A stretch of 64,000 bases of DNA from Paramacrobiotus metropolitanus (GCF_019649055.1 NW_026570352.1:248001-312000), one strand, 5' to 3'; numbered from the stretch's first letter, positions 45,501 to 55,527 are shown. Translations and numbers: made by a program. The notes: a model not told the origin generated them from the sequence alone.

Positions 45501-45808
45501 TACTGAATGGAAGTGATAAGACCATTGATATCAGAGAATGGCTGGGTTGTCAGCTTATAGCGCATGTACCTAGTGAGACATCAAATATGGTAATACCTAA
45601 ACGGAGTCGTTTACCAGTGGAAACAGAAGTGGTATGCACAACATCTATTGACAATCAGCGCTTCATTGACATTGAGATTAAATGGATAAGTACTGAACAC
45701 GACCGCATCAAGCTACAATGTCAGTATAATCAAATGGCGAAAGGTCATTGTAGGAGGTGCTTTGGAGTTTGGATGTCTATGGAATTAGGATATGGATATC
45801 CGATATGA
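42510..45808 (+). pseudogene. Protein kinase-HSP70 fusion gene, copy 2 (disrupted)
   Basis: This is the paralogue of the locus at 22.2-24.95 kb with the same layout. Exon 1 (42510-42837) carries DYIGRGTFGPVCRA and HHLVRYHQVSIARS but lacks the VAVK segment; a TTTTGGCTTTTCAGC tandem expansion sits nearby. Exon 2 starts at 42909 and is split by a hAT MITE at 42973-43773. Then come IIHSDVKPANALV (a 10-bp insertion shifts the frame just before), IGDLDDLVQ and SDIWSVGCVILELGNNAVGN. The frame passes into GVTVGISLGIHNSSVMV (the HSP70 first-strand region) and, after a frame break near 44440, a 428-residue frame with QFED, AVISVPATMAIVQRRA, VIIMGCGRFVPQIT and GAALLASN. DLGGGT is replaced by ELNLQY. The reading ends at FIDIEI near 45685; the remaining 3' part lies inverted at 45777-46214. 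Confidence 0.7.
42973..43773. mobile_element. hAT-type MITE (801 bp) inside the kinase domain
   Basis: The ends are TAGGGTTGTCATC and its exact complement GATGACAACCCTA. The flanks are ATTCGTTC on both sides (42965-42972 and 43774-43781), an 8-bp target duplication. Terminal TAGGG and 8-bp duplication are hAT hallmarks. There is no transposase, only short open frames. The subterminal regions repeat CATCACATC/GTGATGGGA words on opposite strands. Confidence 0.85.
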
Positions 45809-46214
45809 TTAACTGCAGCATTCGCAACCACCTCTCATAATCCAAAAGAGGCAGCAATATATCCTGTGTGCTACGAAACCACATAGTCAGTGCTGCTATT
45901 CGAGCGCCCCGTATATGATCGTCATACGCCACCTCGTGCTTCGCACGGTCCAGTGCTTTTTCCAAAGCTTCTTTGGTTGCCTGCATTTTGTCTTCGTCGA
46001 ATGTTGCACTAGCCGTATGTACTGCGCCTGCATTGTCGCATCTGAATACCTGACGGAGTTTTTCGGAGCCCTCCACCGCGGCAATCTTTAGAACCTGCCC
46101 GCGGTCGATCGCGAATTTTACGGTCACGCGTGGACAGCCTTTGGGAGCGGGTTCTATACCAGAAAACTTGTCAATACTCAAAAGTTTTTCTCCTGAACTG
46201 AATTCGGCAAAGAT
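45777..46214 (-). pseudogene. Inverted 3' end of kinase-HSP70 copy 2
   Basis: On the minus strand this segment encodes the missing tail of the preceding gene: FSGIEPAPKGCPRVTVKFAI (HSP70 substrate-domain strand region), then KEALEKALDRAKHEVAYDDH (helical lid) and a C-terminus matching copy 1 (WFRSTQDILLPL against WFYRTRDSVQPV). In copy 1 these lie downstream on the same strand. The order head (+) then tail (-) shows that about 0.45 kb was inverted in place. A perfect palindrome begins at 46216, at the outer breakpoint. Confidence 0.75.
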
Positions 46215-46215
46215 C

Positions 46216-46270
46216 GTCATCGATTCAATTCAAAATGTTCAGACTGAACATTTTGAATTGAATCGATGAC
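46216..46270. repeat. Perfect palindrome, 27-bp arms, 1-base spacer, at inversion breakpoint
   Basis: GTCATCGATTCAATTCAAAA and on to 46242, then A at 46243, then the exact reverse complement to 46270. It starts two bases beyond the inverted kinase-HSP70 tail. Confidence 0.8.
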
Positions 46271-46865
46271 TTATGCATGAGCATTCAGCAGTGCCATGAA
46301 AGAAGACTGCATAACTTTTCGAAAAACATAATACAGTGTACCAACCTACCCTGGCACCGACTTTTATGGCTGTTTTCAGATATCGTTGTGATGATGAAGC
46401 CTAAAACTGGAATGAACTCTTAATTAGCCTATAGGCTCGTTAAAATAACTAGCCGCATTGTATCTGTACCATCGTTAACATAATTAGATCGCGAGTGTAT
46501 TATTACGCAGTATTTTATAGAGGAAGTATTCAGTGTTTCAACAAAAACACAAGAGTTTGAAACACGGTGACAAGCACACAAGCAATGGCGCAGTAAAAGC
46601 CGCAAATGTCGCAAAAACACCCAGTGAAAACGGCTGCACAGTGCACACCTTGGCAGTTTTAGGTTATTTGATTTCTTCAGTCAGTCCGCAATCAAAACCC
46701 ACTCAAAGCAGATAAGCTAATTTGAACGGTTCTACCACATTTGCCACTTCTCCAGAGTTTTTTGCAAAACTCTCGATCAGAAATACTAGCAGCACTTACA
46801 GACAGTCATATTAAGAGTGGCAAAATAATTACTACTATGTGCATACAAAATGATAGAATGTCGCT
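46271..46865. other. Spacer, no gene recognised
   Basis: This would include the 3' UTR of the minus-strand BTB gene copy 2. No repeats or conserved frames were identified. Confidence 0.35.
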
Positions 46866-48021
46866 TCAAACGTTCAGTGGGTTATTGCCGATGCAGATGC
46901 CAGCCTTCCTTTGCAACACCTGCAAACCTCGTTCCCGAGCGAAAACAAAATATTCGAACGCGTTTTCGTTTTTAACGGATGCCACCAGCGCGTCTTCGCA
47001 AGCATGACGCAGATCCGACATGTCATATTTGTCAGCGGCGTACCACAGCTTAATAATCTGCTGTCCTCCGTCTCCAGCCGACAGCTCCCGGGTGTACGCA
47101 AAATGGATTAACAACTGCAGAATGTTTGCTTCGAAATCGATAATCTTGCAAATCCCGGTGGCTTTCTCGCTGGTATCATGCTGGAACATCGCGGCAAAGA
47201 CCGGTGACTGAGCCGCTAAGATGGCGCGATGGGCGGGGAACTGGTTTCCTTCGCTGGAGATCAGCGTACAGTCGGTCAAAACACCGGTGTCTAGAAGGTT
47301 CTTCAGATCGCTGCGGCGGTGCGTGATACGGTAGGATACAATAAAATGGATTAGCCGCCCTTTTGCTTTGTCTAATTCGTAGGGCAAATCGGGATAATAT
47401 GGCGGAATGACGAGACGCTGAACGGATTGAGCAGCATCCTCGTATCCCCGCTCGACGTTCACATTTCCGTCACGTATTCCCCTAAATTCGCAGTTTTCGT
47501 TTATTCAACACTTTAACCAATTCGGAATTTACAAGAACTGCAGTTTTTTAGTCCATGGAAGTGTAATCGTGGAATAATACACGTAAACCATGGTATTACT
47601 AATTTCGCTAATACTTGCAAGCTCGCTTTACGAATGCTTTACGAAAGCTTTTTCAGTGTCTGATAGACCGTCGTAACACCGGGCTGCTCAGCGAAGCCGG
47701 AAGCCTCCTGTACAGTTTAGAAAAAAGTTACCTGACAGTTGCCTCCACAATTGCAACAGTCTTTGCGTCCGGTACAACTTTGGTGGATACTCGGCCATCG
47801 GATTGTTGCACTTTGATAATGACGGTCAGAGAATGTTCGGTAATCTCAGGGTGAGCCCACTGCTTTCCCACGCGTATATCGACAGTGTAAGAGAGATTCT
47901 GAGACGACGACAAATTGTTACATACCACAAAGTGTTCTGTGGGGATTTTGTACTGCAGAGTCAAAGTGGAGTCTTTGCATTCCGGCAGCATGGGAGTCTC
48001 AAGCGGGGAGTTCATGATCAC
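46866..48021 (-). CDS. BTB gene copy 2 (SPOP/TDPOZ-like), two exons
   Basis: Exon 1 is 48021-47732 and exon 2 is 47481-46866, joined by a 250-bp GT-AG intron (CAG|GTAACT, TTTAG|GGGA), phase 2, giving 301 residues. The N-terminal part (TLTLQYKIPTEHFV, VGKQWAHPEI) aligns with exon 1 of copy 1. The BTB domain follows: LTDCTLISSEG, FPAHRAILAAQSPVFAAMF, LIHFAYTREL, YAADKYDMSDLRHACEDAL. It probably acts as a Cullin-3 substrate adaptor (inferred from the family). It is intact, with no stops. It lies tail to tail with kinase-HSP70 copy 2, whereas copy 1 of each gene lies on the same strand about 11 kb apart. Confidence 0.85.
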
Positions 48022-49474
48022 GCGATGAGCAGTTATACAAATCTTACTGTGGATTTAAACTCACAAGCAAATCAGCAATACAGCATCTGTTGCATACTCC
48101 CTTTCTCTTTCTTACCGATACAAAAATAAAATAACTAGGCTTGATAATTTGATTCAAAGATGCACGAGATTCTAGTACTTCAATATCACTGATATTGTAA
48201 GCGTTGTTTGTGGAGGATATTATTGAGAGATACAAAAATAAAAAAGTGCTCACCACACTGTCGGGCTTTTCGATCTAAGCAATTTTTTTCCTTTTCCGAT
48301 GACAACCAAAATTAATGCTCGTACCGCAGCAATAGCACCACAATGTACGAGTGCATGTACAGTCTGTAGTAACGTATATTATCCTTCGGGGCCGGTTGCC
48401 ATGGATCCCATAAAATTCTCGTTACCATAACCATAATTAAATGGTACGTATGCACATTATTCACATATTAAATTATGTACATTATTCACATGCTATATAT
48501 ACTTACAGTACATTATTGCATTATCATTTGATGTGGTAATACAGCAAGCGCAATCAAGGCATATCTTTTGTTCCACAGAGTACTACACTCAGCATCTTTT
48601 TTATGATCTGCAAAATCGTTGGACACGAAACCGAGATTCTAGCTTTTTTTCCAAGTTTTGAAACGGATTTTAAAGTTTTTGATTTTAAAGCTTTTGAAAC
48701 TCATTTTAATATTTCGAAAAACGTGATGGAAAAATGGCTTCGTGTCAAACGATCTTTATACTTATGTGCAATTTTGTCAAACATTTTAAGATCGGTCTAT
48801 CCAGAGGCTTTTGGTACACTTGTTGCGTATAAACACTTTGGAGTCTTGTTTAACCCATATAAAACTACATAACCGGGTGCTGCGCGCACAAATGGTTTCA
48901 CACTAATTCATGCAAATTATTTGGTTGTAGAATGTTATAAAACGATGCAAAAAGTGTACGGGAGTGTGCGAAGAGGGACACTTTTCCTGCATGTACCCGA
49001 ATGTACGCTCTGGTACCATGTATGGGGTCATTCACAATAACACTCGCTTCGTTTCACGTTCGAGCTGCATTACATATTTCGGTGCACCGTTTAGGTAGAT
49101 CGGTTAATCTCGCATCAATTTGCTTCCAAACAATACACTTGCAAAATAAAATTTTTTTATGAGGTGTTTTTCAATTCTTCAGTAGAGGCGTTGCGAAAAG
49201 CTTTCGCTACCGCTTGAGTATGCAGCATGTACAATTCTACTACACTATCTGCACTTCTATACACACGGTTCTATCTCAAGTGAACCATCAAAGGAGTAAT
49301 GGTAAAAACAATTTGCTCTAAATAAACTATTCAGGAAATTTCAAATTTGCGGGGGCTGTTTTAGCGGTCATCATTGTCGTTGATGCGAGGGCTGTTGCAT
49401 AAGACGCCGAAGTGCGTTTTTGACCATGAAGATGCACTTGATCGACCCGAAATCGTCGCTACTCGCTAGCACCG
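48022..49474. other. Intergenic, no complete gene; Ala/Thr-rich trace near 49.37-49.44 kb
   Basis: The minus strand at about 49365-49440 can be read as an Ala/Thr-rich peptide (TSASYATALASTTMMTAK) similar to the Thr-rich frame at the window end. Nothing else was recognised. Confidence 0.3.
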
Positions 49475-50889
49475 TCATTGCCTATGCCCAGGTACAGAGG
49501 TACTCGTAGGGAACTGGAAGGCTTTCCAGGCTTCCGCTTGTATAAAATGTGGCATCTCCCAGAAGGAAGAATTTACAGCTTTATCCATTGTACTGCTTTC
49601 GGTGCCTTCGCAACCGTGGTCGTAGTAGTGCCACGCGGGGATGTTCTTGTATGGCACTATGCCAGTATAGTATTTGGAGTGGTTGGCCATCTGGGTTTCC
49701 ACGTACAGGGTCTTTTGATAACGTTGATTCTTGGCATAAATTTCAAAAGGAACACCGCCGCTATTGTACAGCCAACCGGTTTGGTAATCATAACGGTAGC
49801 GTTTCAGTACGTCCCGGATGTAGGGATGTCCTTTTCGGCATGCGATGAATCCACTGTTCATCATACGGTCCTCGCGGGACAGTAGGCATTCGTATTTACC
49901 ATCTCTCCATTCTTTCACCAAGGCTGTGAATAAACGACGCAAAGTACTTAGTATATTTCATTGAATTAAAGACTTAGCCAATATATTTGTTAAACCTGTA
50001 CAAACACTTAAAAGTGATACAAATTCCAAACAAATATTGAAACAACGGCAGCTATCCGCGTTGCTGGGCATGACTGGCCGCACGTTGGTTCACCCCAAAA
50101 CACTGGTTGCAGTTTCCTTAATTACAGTCAACCATAAGTCCACGTACAACACATTTGTGGAAGATAAAATAAAAATTTCGAAAATATTTAAACAACTGTA
50201 AACAAGCGCTACTGGGCATGACTGGCCGCACGCTGGTTCACCCCAAAACAGTAGCTGCAGTTTCCTTAATTACAGTCAACCATGCAGGTTTAATATGGCA
50301 AAAGTTACGTCCACGTACAACGCATTTGGGGAAGATAAAATCGCTGGCCATTCCGCCATATCGGTACACGGTGTTATACTTGACGACGTCGGCTTCGTGA
50401 AAGATATTTTCAATGCGGCGTCCGTTCAGGGTGAACCGTTGGCGAGTGTAGACAATCTCGATCAACGAATAATTGGTAATCATATAGCAGCCAGTAAACG
50501 GTCAGTGGTCTGGATAATTAGTATGAAAATAAATCTTGGCCGGTTGCACAAAGAGAATGATGGAAGCTATGCTCAGACACTGCGTCCAGCAGAGACCAGA
50601 ACTTCTGCTGGGTGGATCCTCGTGCAATCGCACAACATGTACCGGGAATTCGTTGCCTTGTTCGGGAACAATGACGGTTTCCAGCACATCAGGAACAGGG
50701 CTGTCTGTATCAGCTGTGGTTTCGAAGCTTTGTGCTGTTGTACTGACTGTGGGCGTTACATATCCTGTAGTGCTAAGCAGTTCCACAGGAAATATGAATT
50801 TGGCATTAGGAACAACGCGACATGACTATACAGATGTATAAGACACCCAAACAGAATATGGTTATTACAATGTGCCAAACCCTGCTCAT
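49475..50889 (-). pseudogene. Type II membrane glycosyltransferase (A4GALT/DXD sugar-transferase-like), broken
   Basis: From ATG 50889 the minus strand reads a short signal anchor (HIVITIFCLGVLYICIVM), then after a one-base frame change a Ser/Thr-rich stem (GYVTPTVSTTAQSFETTADT), then SIASIILFVQPAKIYFHTNYP. An in-frame TGA follows at about 50507. The same frame resumes with TGCYMITNYSLIEIVYTR and HEADVVKYNTVYRYGGMASD, the H-x-x-D--R---L---GG block of Gly_transf_sug enzymes, but the second Asp of DXD is not present. The final exon (49924-49475) has REDRMMNSGFIACRKGHPYI, GWLYNSGGVPFEIYAKN and PYKNIPAWHYYDHGCEGTES. The join between the exon ending near 50242 and the last exon is out of phase, and a degenerate duplicate of that exon lies between them. 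It would have acted in the Golgi; probably inactive. Confidence 0.6.
50040..50345 (-). repeat. Tandem duplication of a glycosyltransferase exon
   Basis: About 50055-50165 repeats 50205-50345 (shared words GGGCATGACTGGCCGCACG, TTCACCCCAAAACA, GTTTCCTTAATTACAGTCAA, CATTTG.GGAAGATAAAAT). The copy nearer 50.05 kb has lost about 26 bases in the middle and is no longer open. Confidence 0.7.
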
Positions 50890-51256
50890 CGTAAAGTATC
50901 GTTAATGCACACTTGGGAAATAATGTGAATGCATTTTTACCGTTTTAATCTACGGCAGATGAATGAAACTATTGCAACGCTTTGAAATGCGCTAACTTTG
51001 CTGATCTAGCCTCATGGAACAGAAATTACCAATTGTAAATTTGTAATTATTATTTCAGCAGAAAGCATAGACTGTTGTTTCCGCTGAAATAATCCGTATC
51101 AGCAGAGTGTACCGGCAATCCGGCATTTTGTTAAAACGATACGATGCTCCAAGGAACGCCTATCATAGTGTACATAGTACGACAGGCATACCTCGAATGC
51201 GCGCAAATGTGTAACGTGGCAACAGCCAGTTTTTACTACCTGGAACTTGGAAGTAT
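50890..51256. other. Spacer upstream of the retroelement
   Basis: No feature was recognised. It ends with GTAT, the left copy of the retroelement target duplication (51253-51256). Confidence 0.4.
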
Positions 51257-51575
51257 TGTAGCGTAATGGCTACTAACTGTATGAATCGTTATGCAATCGA
51301 ACGGCGAATTCTCAGTTGTACTCGTATTTATTCGGAAATTGCAATTCGGAAAGTCGGAAAGTTGGAAGTGAGTAAAGCTTCCTCTGACCAGTGACCAGCT
51401 CAACACATGCACACTAAGAAATGTTCAGGAAATGCCCAAAGGCGATTCTAGTGAATGTCCACACCTTTGCTCAGAAGATGCACAAATAGGAAAACAGGAA
51501 TAACCATTAGCTGTACTCGTATGAATATACACGTATACACACAGAATGTGCCGATGGTAACGTACAAGCGTTACA
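51257..51575 (-). repeat. LTR (3' in element orientation), 319 bp
   Basis: Starts TG, ends CA, and matches 61093-61411 base for base as far as I could compare. The left flank is GTAT. Confidence 0.9.
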
Positions 51576-51801
51576 TTGCCCCCATATGAATCTGAGACGT
51601 CCCCGTCGAAGCCAAACAAAACAAAACAGTTAACAGGAATACATAAAACGCAGGAATGTTGAGAACGATTAAGACAGGAGATATTAACACTAAATCCTGA
51701 AACGTAACGTCCATTAGGAAATCCAATTAAGTAATTATCCGGTAGCCGTAATGAGAATCCATTATCCATATCCTTAGATGAACTGGAACCACTATGAGTG
51801 G

Positions 51802-52632
51802 TTAACGGGGATAGCGCACCAATATACGTCGTGGCTGCGGCGGCTCCAATTGTGGCTGAGAAATAAACGGGATAATGACATCGTCCGGTTGAGCGCGATA
51901 TGAGACAGAGGGAACGGGCGCATCATATGTTGCATTCCGCACTGGTCTGTTATTTTGTACACCTGCGGAAGACTTAAAACAAAATGAACAACACGCCCGC
52001 AAGCAGGCGAAACAGCACCGAAAACATCCAGTGCGAACGCCGACATAGAGAATGCCGACAGTTATTGCAAGTGACACAATCCCTACAGATACAGATTTTA
52101 TCCTTTCAATAACAGACATATGTACTGTAGCTGTTTCCAGTTGATTAGGGTTCAACATTAATTCATTAAAAACTGCCGATTTTGAATTTTGTAACAAAGC
52201 TGACAATTCTGCTATCATATTTAGAGAAAAAGATTCTTTATTAGAAAATTCGGACATTGATTTAAAAACGTGATCAACAGGAGAAATATAATAAGAACGC
52301 ATATGTACTGAAGCGGCTGACTGTGTAATTTGTAAAGGGACCCAACTGAAATTATTAAAGTAATACGCTATACCGTGGAAATTTGTTATGCCGTTATTCC
52401 AAAAACAACTAGAGAAAGGATGTAAGGTATACCCATCTTTACCAATAGTAAAATTTTTGTGATTTATTATAGTTAGTGGTTCAGGGCCGCATTTCGTATA
52501 TCTACTAGCGAAAGTTACATTTAGCGTCTTACAAATACGAAGTATCGCTGTTTCTCCAAAAACATCTAAATGATGACATAGCGGAAAGTTAAATGCATGA
52601 GCTGCTAGTACCGGCGATAATTTCGATAACAA
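51802..52632 (-). CDS. Env-type glycoprotein, C-terminal part with membrane anchor
   Basis: This open frame continues the frame of the upstream 932-residue ORF after a single TAG (52729-52731) and a short region that is open but has no ATG until 52632. It contains an ectodomain portion with Cys residues (TKCGPEPL, GKDGYTLHPFSSCFW) and N-glycosylation sequons. A membrane span (VGIVSLAITVGILYVGVRTG) is followed by a Cys-rich juxtamembrane stretch (CFRCCFACLRACC) and a Pro-rich cytoplasmic tail (SQPQLEPPQPRR). Together with the upstream part it would be a membrane glycoprotein of an enveloped retroelement. The element's env would be expected from a spliced message, but no splice sites were established. 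Confidence 0.7.
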   Translation of the reverse strand: MLSKLSPVLAAHAFNFPLCHHLDVFGETAILRICKTLNVTFASRYTKCGPEPLTIINHKNFTIGKDGYTLHPFSSCFWNNGITNFHGIAYYFNNFSWVPLQITQSAASVHMRSYYISPVDHVFKSMSEFSNKESFSLNMIAELSALLQNSKSAVFNELMLNPNQLETATVHMSVIERIKSVSVGIVSLAITVGILYVGVRTGCFRCCFACLRACCSFCFKSSAGVQNNRPVRNATYDAPVPSVSYRAQPDDVIIPFISQPQLEPPQPRRILVRYPR

Positions 52633-52728
52633 AAATAAATCGATTTTCTTATTCTGTCGCGCTTTACAAAATAAAGTATTAGTTTCACTTATTAAGGTAT
52701 TAACTTGATCTGTTACAGTATCTAATAA

Positions 52729-55527
52729 CTATTGATTATGCTGATGTACAGAAGAGGAGTAATATACCTGCATTCGTACTGTCAATTTTGAAATATCTAC
52801 ATGTTCAACAACACCCGGAGTACTTAGGAGTAGTGGTTTACGAGTAGAGTAATTAAAAATTTGCAAGATCAAGGTCTGATCATTAAGTAGCGGATAACTT
52901 GTAATATTTGTTGCCGGGCAATCGGAAACGACCGAGGCGTTAAAGTATATATCAGTTTGTCTGAACTTGTCTCTGACATATATAGAGTAGTCAGTTTTTA
53001 CTAAAACACCTGAACCTTCATGAATTTTTGCAAACTTTTCACAACTGCGTTGTTCGCGTGCCTGAGTATTGGGCTGCCACACATATGTAGTGTGTCCATG
53101 TGTACCATATCCCGCAGAATAATGGCCGGAGAGGTTACCCTGCACGGAGGTCACGACGCTGTTGTCGTGGCTCCGCTCGAGGGTAACCTCCCCAAAAAGA
53201 CAGTTTGTTGATTTGTATTCACTATTTCGCAACCATTTGGCAGTACCATTTGGTTGTGCCTCGAACCGAAAACCGTTGCCATCGTGCAACATAGTATTGC
53301 CACTACAGTCTAGAGTTTGTACTAAGTGCCAGCAGTCCGCTGGTCCTACTGCAACTGGGTATGAACGATCGTAAGTATCCGTACTACCCCAAAAGAATTC
53401 ATTGATAAATAATACATTTACCCAAATCCGACATGCATAGCCTACAAATGTAGGCGTATTACTTACCACAGAGTAGAGATGGTAATATACCGGAAGTTGA
53501 ACGTCCGTGTGGGAGTCGGGGACATGACAGCTGTCGTACGTACTCATATCAAACACTCCCAAAAAGCGCGGTGCTTGACAGTCACACGCAGAGATCGTGT
53601 AAGCGCCCGCGCGATGCAAAATTAGCGAAACCAATAGAAACAACGCAACATTTGCAATTAATTTCGGCGCACGGAATATAGACGTTTCGAACGGAGGCGG
53701 CGGTTGCGGCACTGGTGCCGTCTCACGCAGTTTTGGTGCTCTACGTGGTGATCTGTTATCGATGGGTACCCAAAACGCGGGCACTGAAAAATCGCCGCTA
53801 TAAAAACAAGTATGGTAGGGTGTAACTGTTAGAATAAAATTGTTTACAATCTCCAGCTTCTCCTCTGGAGAGCACTGATAATCCGGTTTATAATTTTCTA
53901 AAATATAAAGCCTTGCTTCCAACTCGGTTTTAACGTAATTTGCCACAAATTCTTTGCCATTTTTAGGGAAGTAAAATCCATAGTTTAATGGCCGCTCTCC
54001 GTCGCGGAGAAAGGAATATGGATTTAATAATGGGTGATCGATGGGGTCTGACGTAACAACGATACGCGTCGGCGTATTTATAAACTCCTCGTAACCTGGC
54101 AGGTCGTGGCCCGCAATCAGGACGGCCTGATCCAGGATTAAGTTTTCTAGCTCTCGCGGGGAACACCCCGGTAGTGCTAGACCTTGGATACGTCGTTCGG
54201 AATACATTTGTAAGTTATTTAGCTGGTGAATTAGCCGGTCGGGTGGTCGCGTCTGGCGCGTGCTGTGCCGCTGTATTCTATTCTCGGGTTCTCCTGCCGA
54301 TATATTAGGATTATCATTTAGCGTGTATAATATATCGCTATCACTGTCACTGTCAGAAGACGCAGAGTATTCTGAGGATTGTTTTATATCAACCTCTGAA
54401 TCGGAAGTAAACACTGATCTATCTTTAAAAACTCTAAGTCGCGAGATGTGCGCTATTTCTTGCTTTCTGGCGCCTCTTATATTTTCTAGTAGGAAAGTCA
54501 CTGGACCTAATTGTTTAATTATTTTATAAGGACCTCTAAACATATGTGTTAATTTTTTGCTAGTTTTTACTTTAAAGGTAGGCTTATGTAACAGAACTAG
54601 GTCTCCTACTTTAAAAGCTGTATTTTCCTTCAGAAACTGATTTTGATAACTAAGGTTTTGATTCTGAGAATGTTCTACATTTGCTATGACTAGCTCAAAA
54701 ATTTCTGAAAACCTGTCGTAAAGATTGCGCGATGTCAACGTGGCATCGGTAGGTAAGACTAAATCGACTGGTAATATAGATTCTCTTCCGAACATGAGAA
54801 AATATGAGGTAAATTTGGTAGTACTATGCAGTGCTGTATTATAGGCATAAATCGCATAACCTAGCACTAAGCACCAGTCTTTATGATAAGTGTCTATATA
54901 TTTTGACACTATTTCTTGCACGCTCCGGTTGACACGCTCAACCGGATAGTTTGCGTGTGAATGGTATGGTGATGAATGCACATGAGAAATATTTAGTAAC
55001 TGTAATACTTGGTCAAAAATTCGATTTGTAAATTCTAAACCGTTGTCGGATACTATCTTCCTTGGTAACGAAAATATTAATAAAACGTTACTGATTAGAA
55101 AATTAGCGATCTCCGTCGCTTCTTTAGTTTTGAGTGCACCAGCAATAGCATACTTTGAAAAATGGTCAACAGCTAATATAATATACTTATATCCATTATA
55201 AGACAACGGAAGAGGGCCCATTAAATCTACTGAAATAGTTTCGAAGGGAAATTTGCTTATGGAATAATTTTGTAATAAACCTACTTGGGTTTGATTATTT
55301 ACGTTACGCGTCTGACACGTTAGACAACTAGAAACATATAATCGAACAGAAGTTACTATATTTCGCCAGTAAAATCGATTTTTAATTCTTTCCCACGTTT
55401 TAGTGAACCCTAGATGGCCGGACATTTTATCGTCATGAGATAAAGCGAGCACCTGCCTACGTAGCTTTTTTGGAACGTAAAGTAATTGATATATTTCCCC
55501 TTGACGAATAAAATGTTTAAATAACAT
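52729..55527 (-). CDS. Integrase followed in frame by env-type glycoprotein N-terminal part
   Basis: 932 residues. Residues 31-71 hold the HHCC zinc region (H31, H38, C68, C71). The DDE core follows with D101 (SVDLMGPL), D161 (VSDNGLEF) and E197 (PVERVNR), a DDx35E spacing. A basic/acidic C-terminal part runs to about 430. Residues 430-615 are a linker of unknown role ending in a Pro-rich stretch. A hydrophobic segment (LIANVALFLLVSLIL, about 622-637) then precedes a Cys-containing ectodomain (SACDCQAPRFLGV, STYDSC, VGYACRIWV, ADCWHL, TNCLFGE) with several N-x-S/T sites. The cysteine layout recalls chuvirus-type glycoproteins more than insect errantivirus (baculovirus F-like) Env, and I see no furin site; this is from memory. 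The frame ends at a TAG inside the glycoprotein. Confidence 0.75.
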   Translation of the reverse strand: MLFKHFIRQGEIYQLLYVPKKLRRQVLALSHDDKMSGHLGFTKTWERIKNRFYWRNIVTSVRLYVSSCLTCQTRNVNNQTQVGLLQNYSISKFPFETISVDLMGPLPLSYNGYKYIILAVDHFSKYAIAGALKTKEATEIANFLISNVLLIFSLPRKIVSDNGLEFTNRIFDQVLQLLNISHVHSSPYHSHANYPVERVNRSVQEIVSKYIDTYHKDWCLVLGYAIYAYNTALHSTTKFTSYFLMFGRESILPVDLVLPTDATLTSRNLYDRFSEIFELVIANVEHSQNQNLSYQNQFLKENTAFKVGDLVLLHKPTFKVKTSKKLTHMFRGPYKIIKQLGPVTFLLENIRGARKQEIAHISRLRVFKDRSVFTSDSEVDIKQSSEYSASSDSDSDSDILYTLNDNPNISAGEPENRIQRHSTRQTRPPDRLIHQLNNLQMYSERRIQGLALPGCSPRELENLILDQAVLIAGHDLPGYEEFINTPTRIVVTSDPIDHPLLNPYSFLRDGERPLNYGFYFPKNGKEFVANYVKTELEARLYILENYKPDYQCSPEEKLEIVNNFILTVTPYHTCFYSGDFSVPAFWVPIDNRSPRRAPKLRETAPVPQPPPPFETSIFRAPKLIANVALFLLVSLILHRAGAYTISACDCQAPRFLGVFDMSTYDSCHVPDSHTDVQLPVYYHLYSVVSNTPTFVGYACRIWVNVLFINEFFWGSTDTYDRSYPVAVGPADCWHLVQTLDCSGNTMLHDGNGFRFEAQPNGTAKWLRNSEYKSTNCLFGEVTLERSHDNSVVTSVQGNLSGHYSAGYGTHGHTTYVWQPNTQAREQRSCEKFAKIHEGSGVLVKTDYSIYVRDKFRQTDIYFNASVVSDCPATNITSYPLLNDQTLILQIFNYSTRKPLLLSTPGVVEHVDISKLTVRMQVYYSSSVHQHNQ

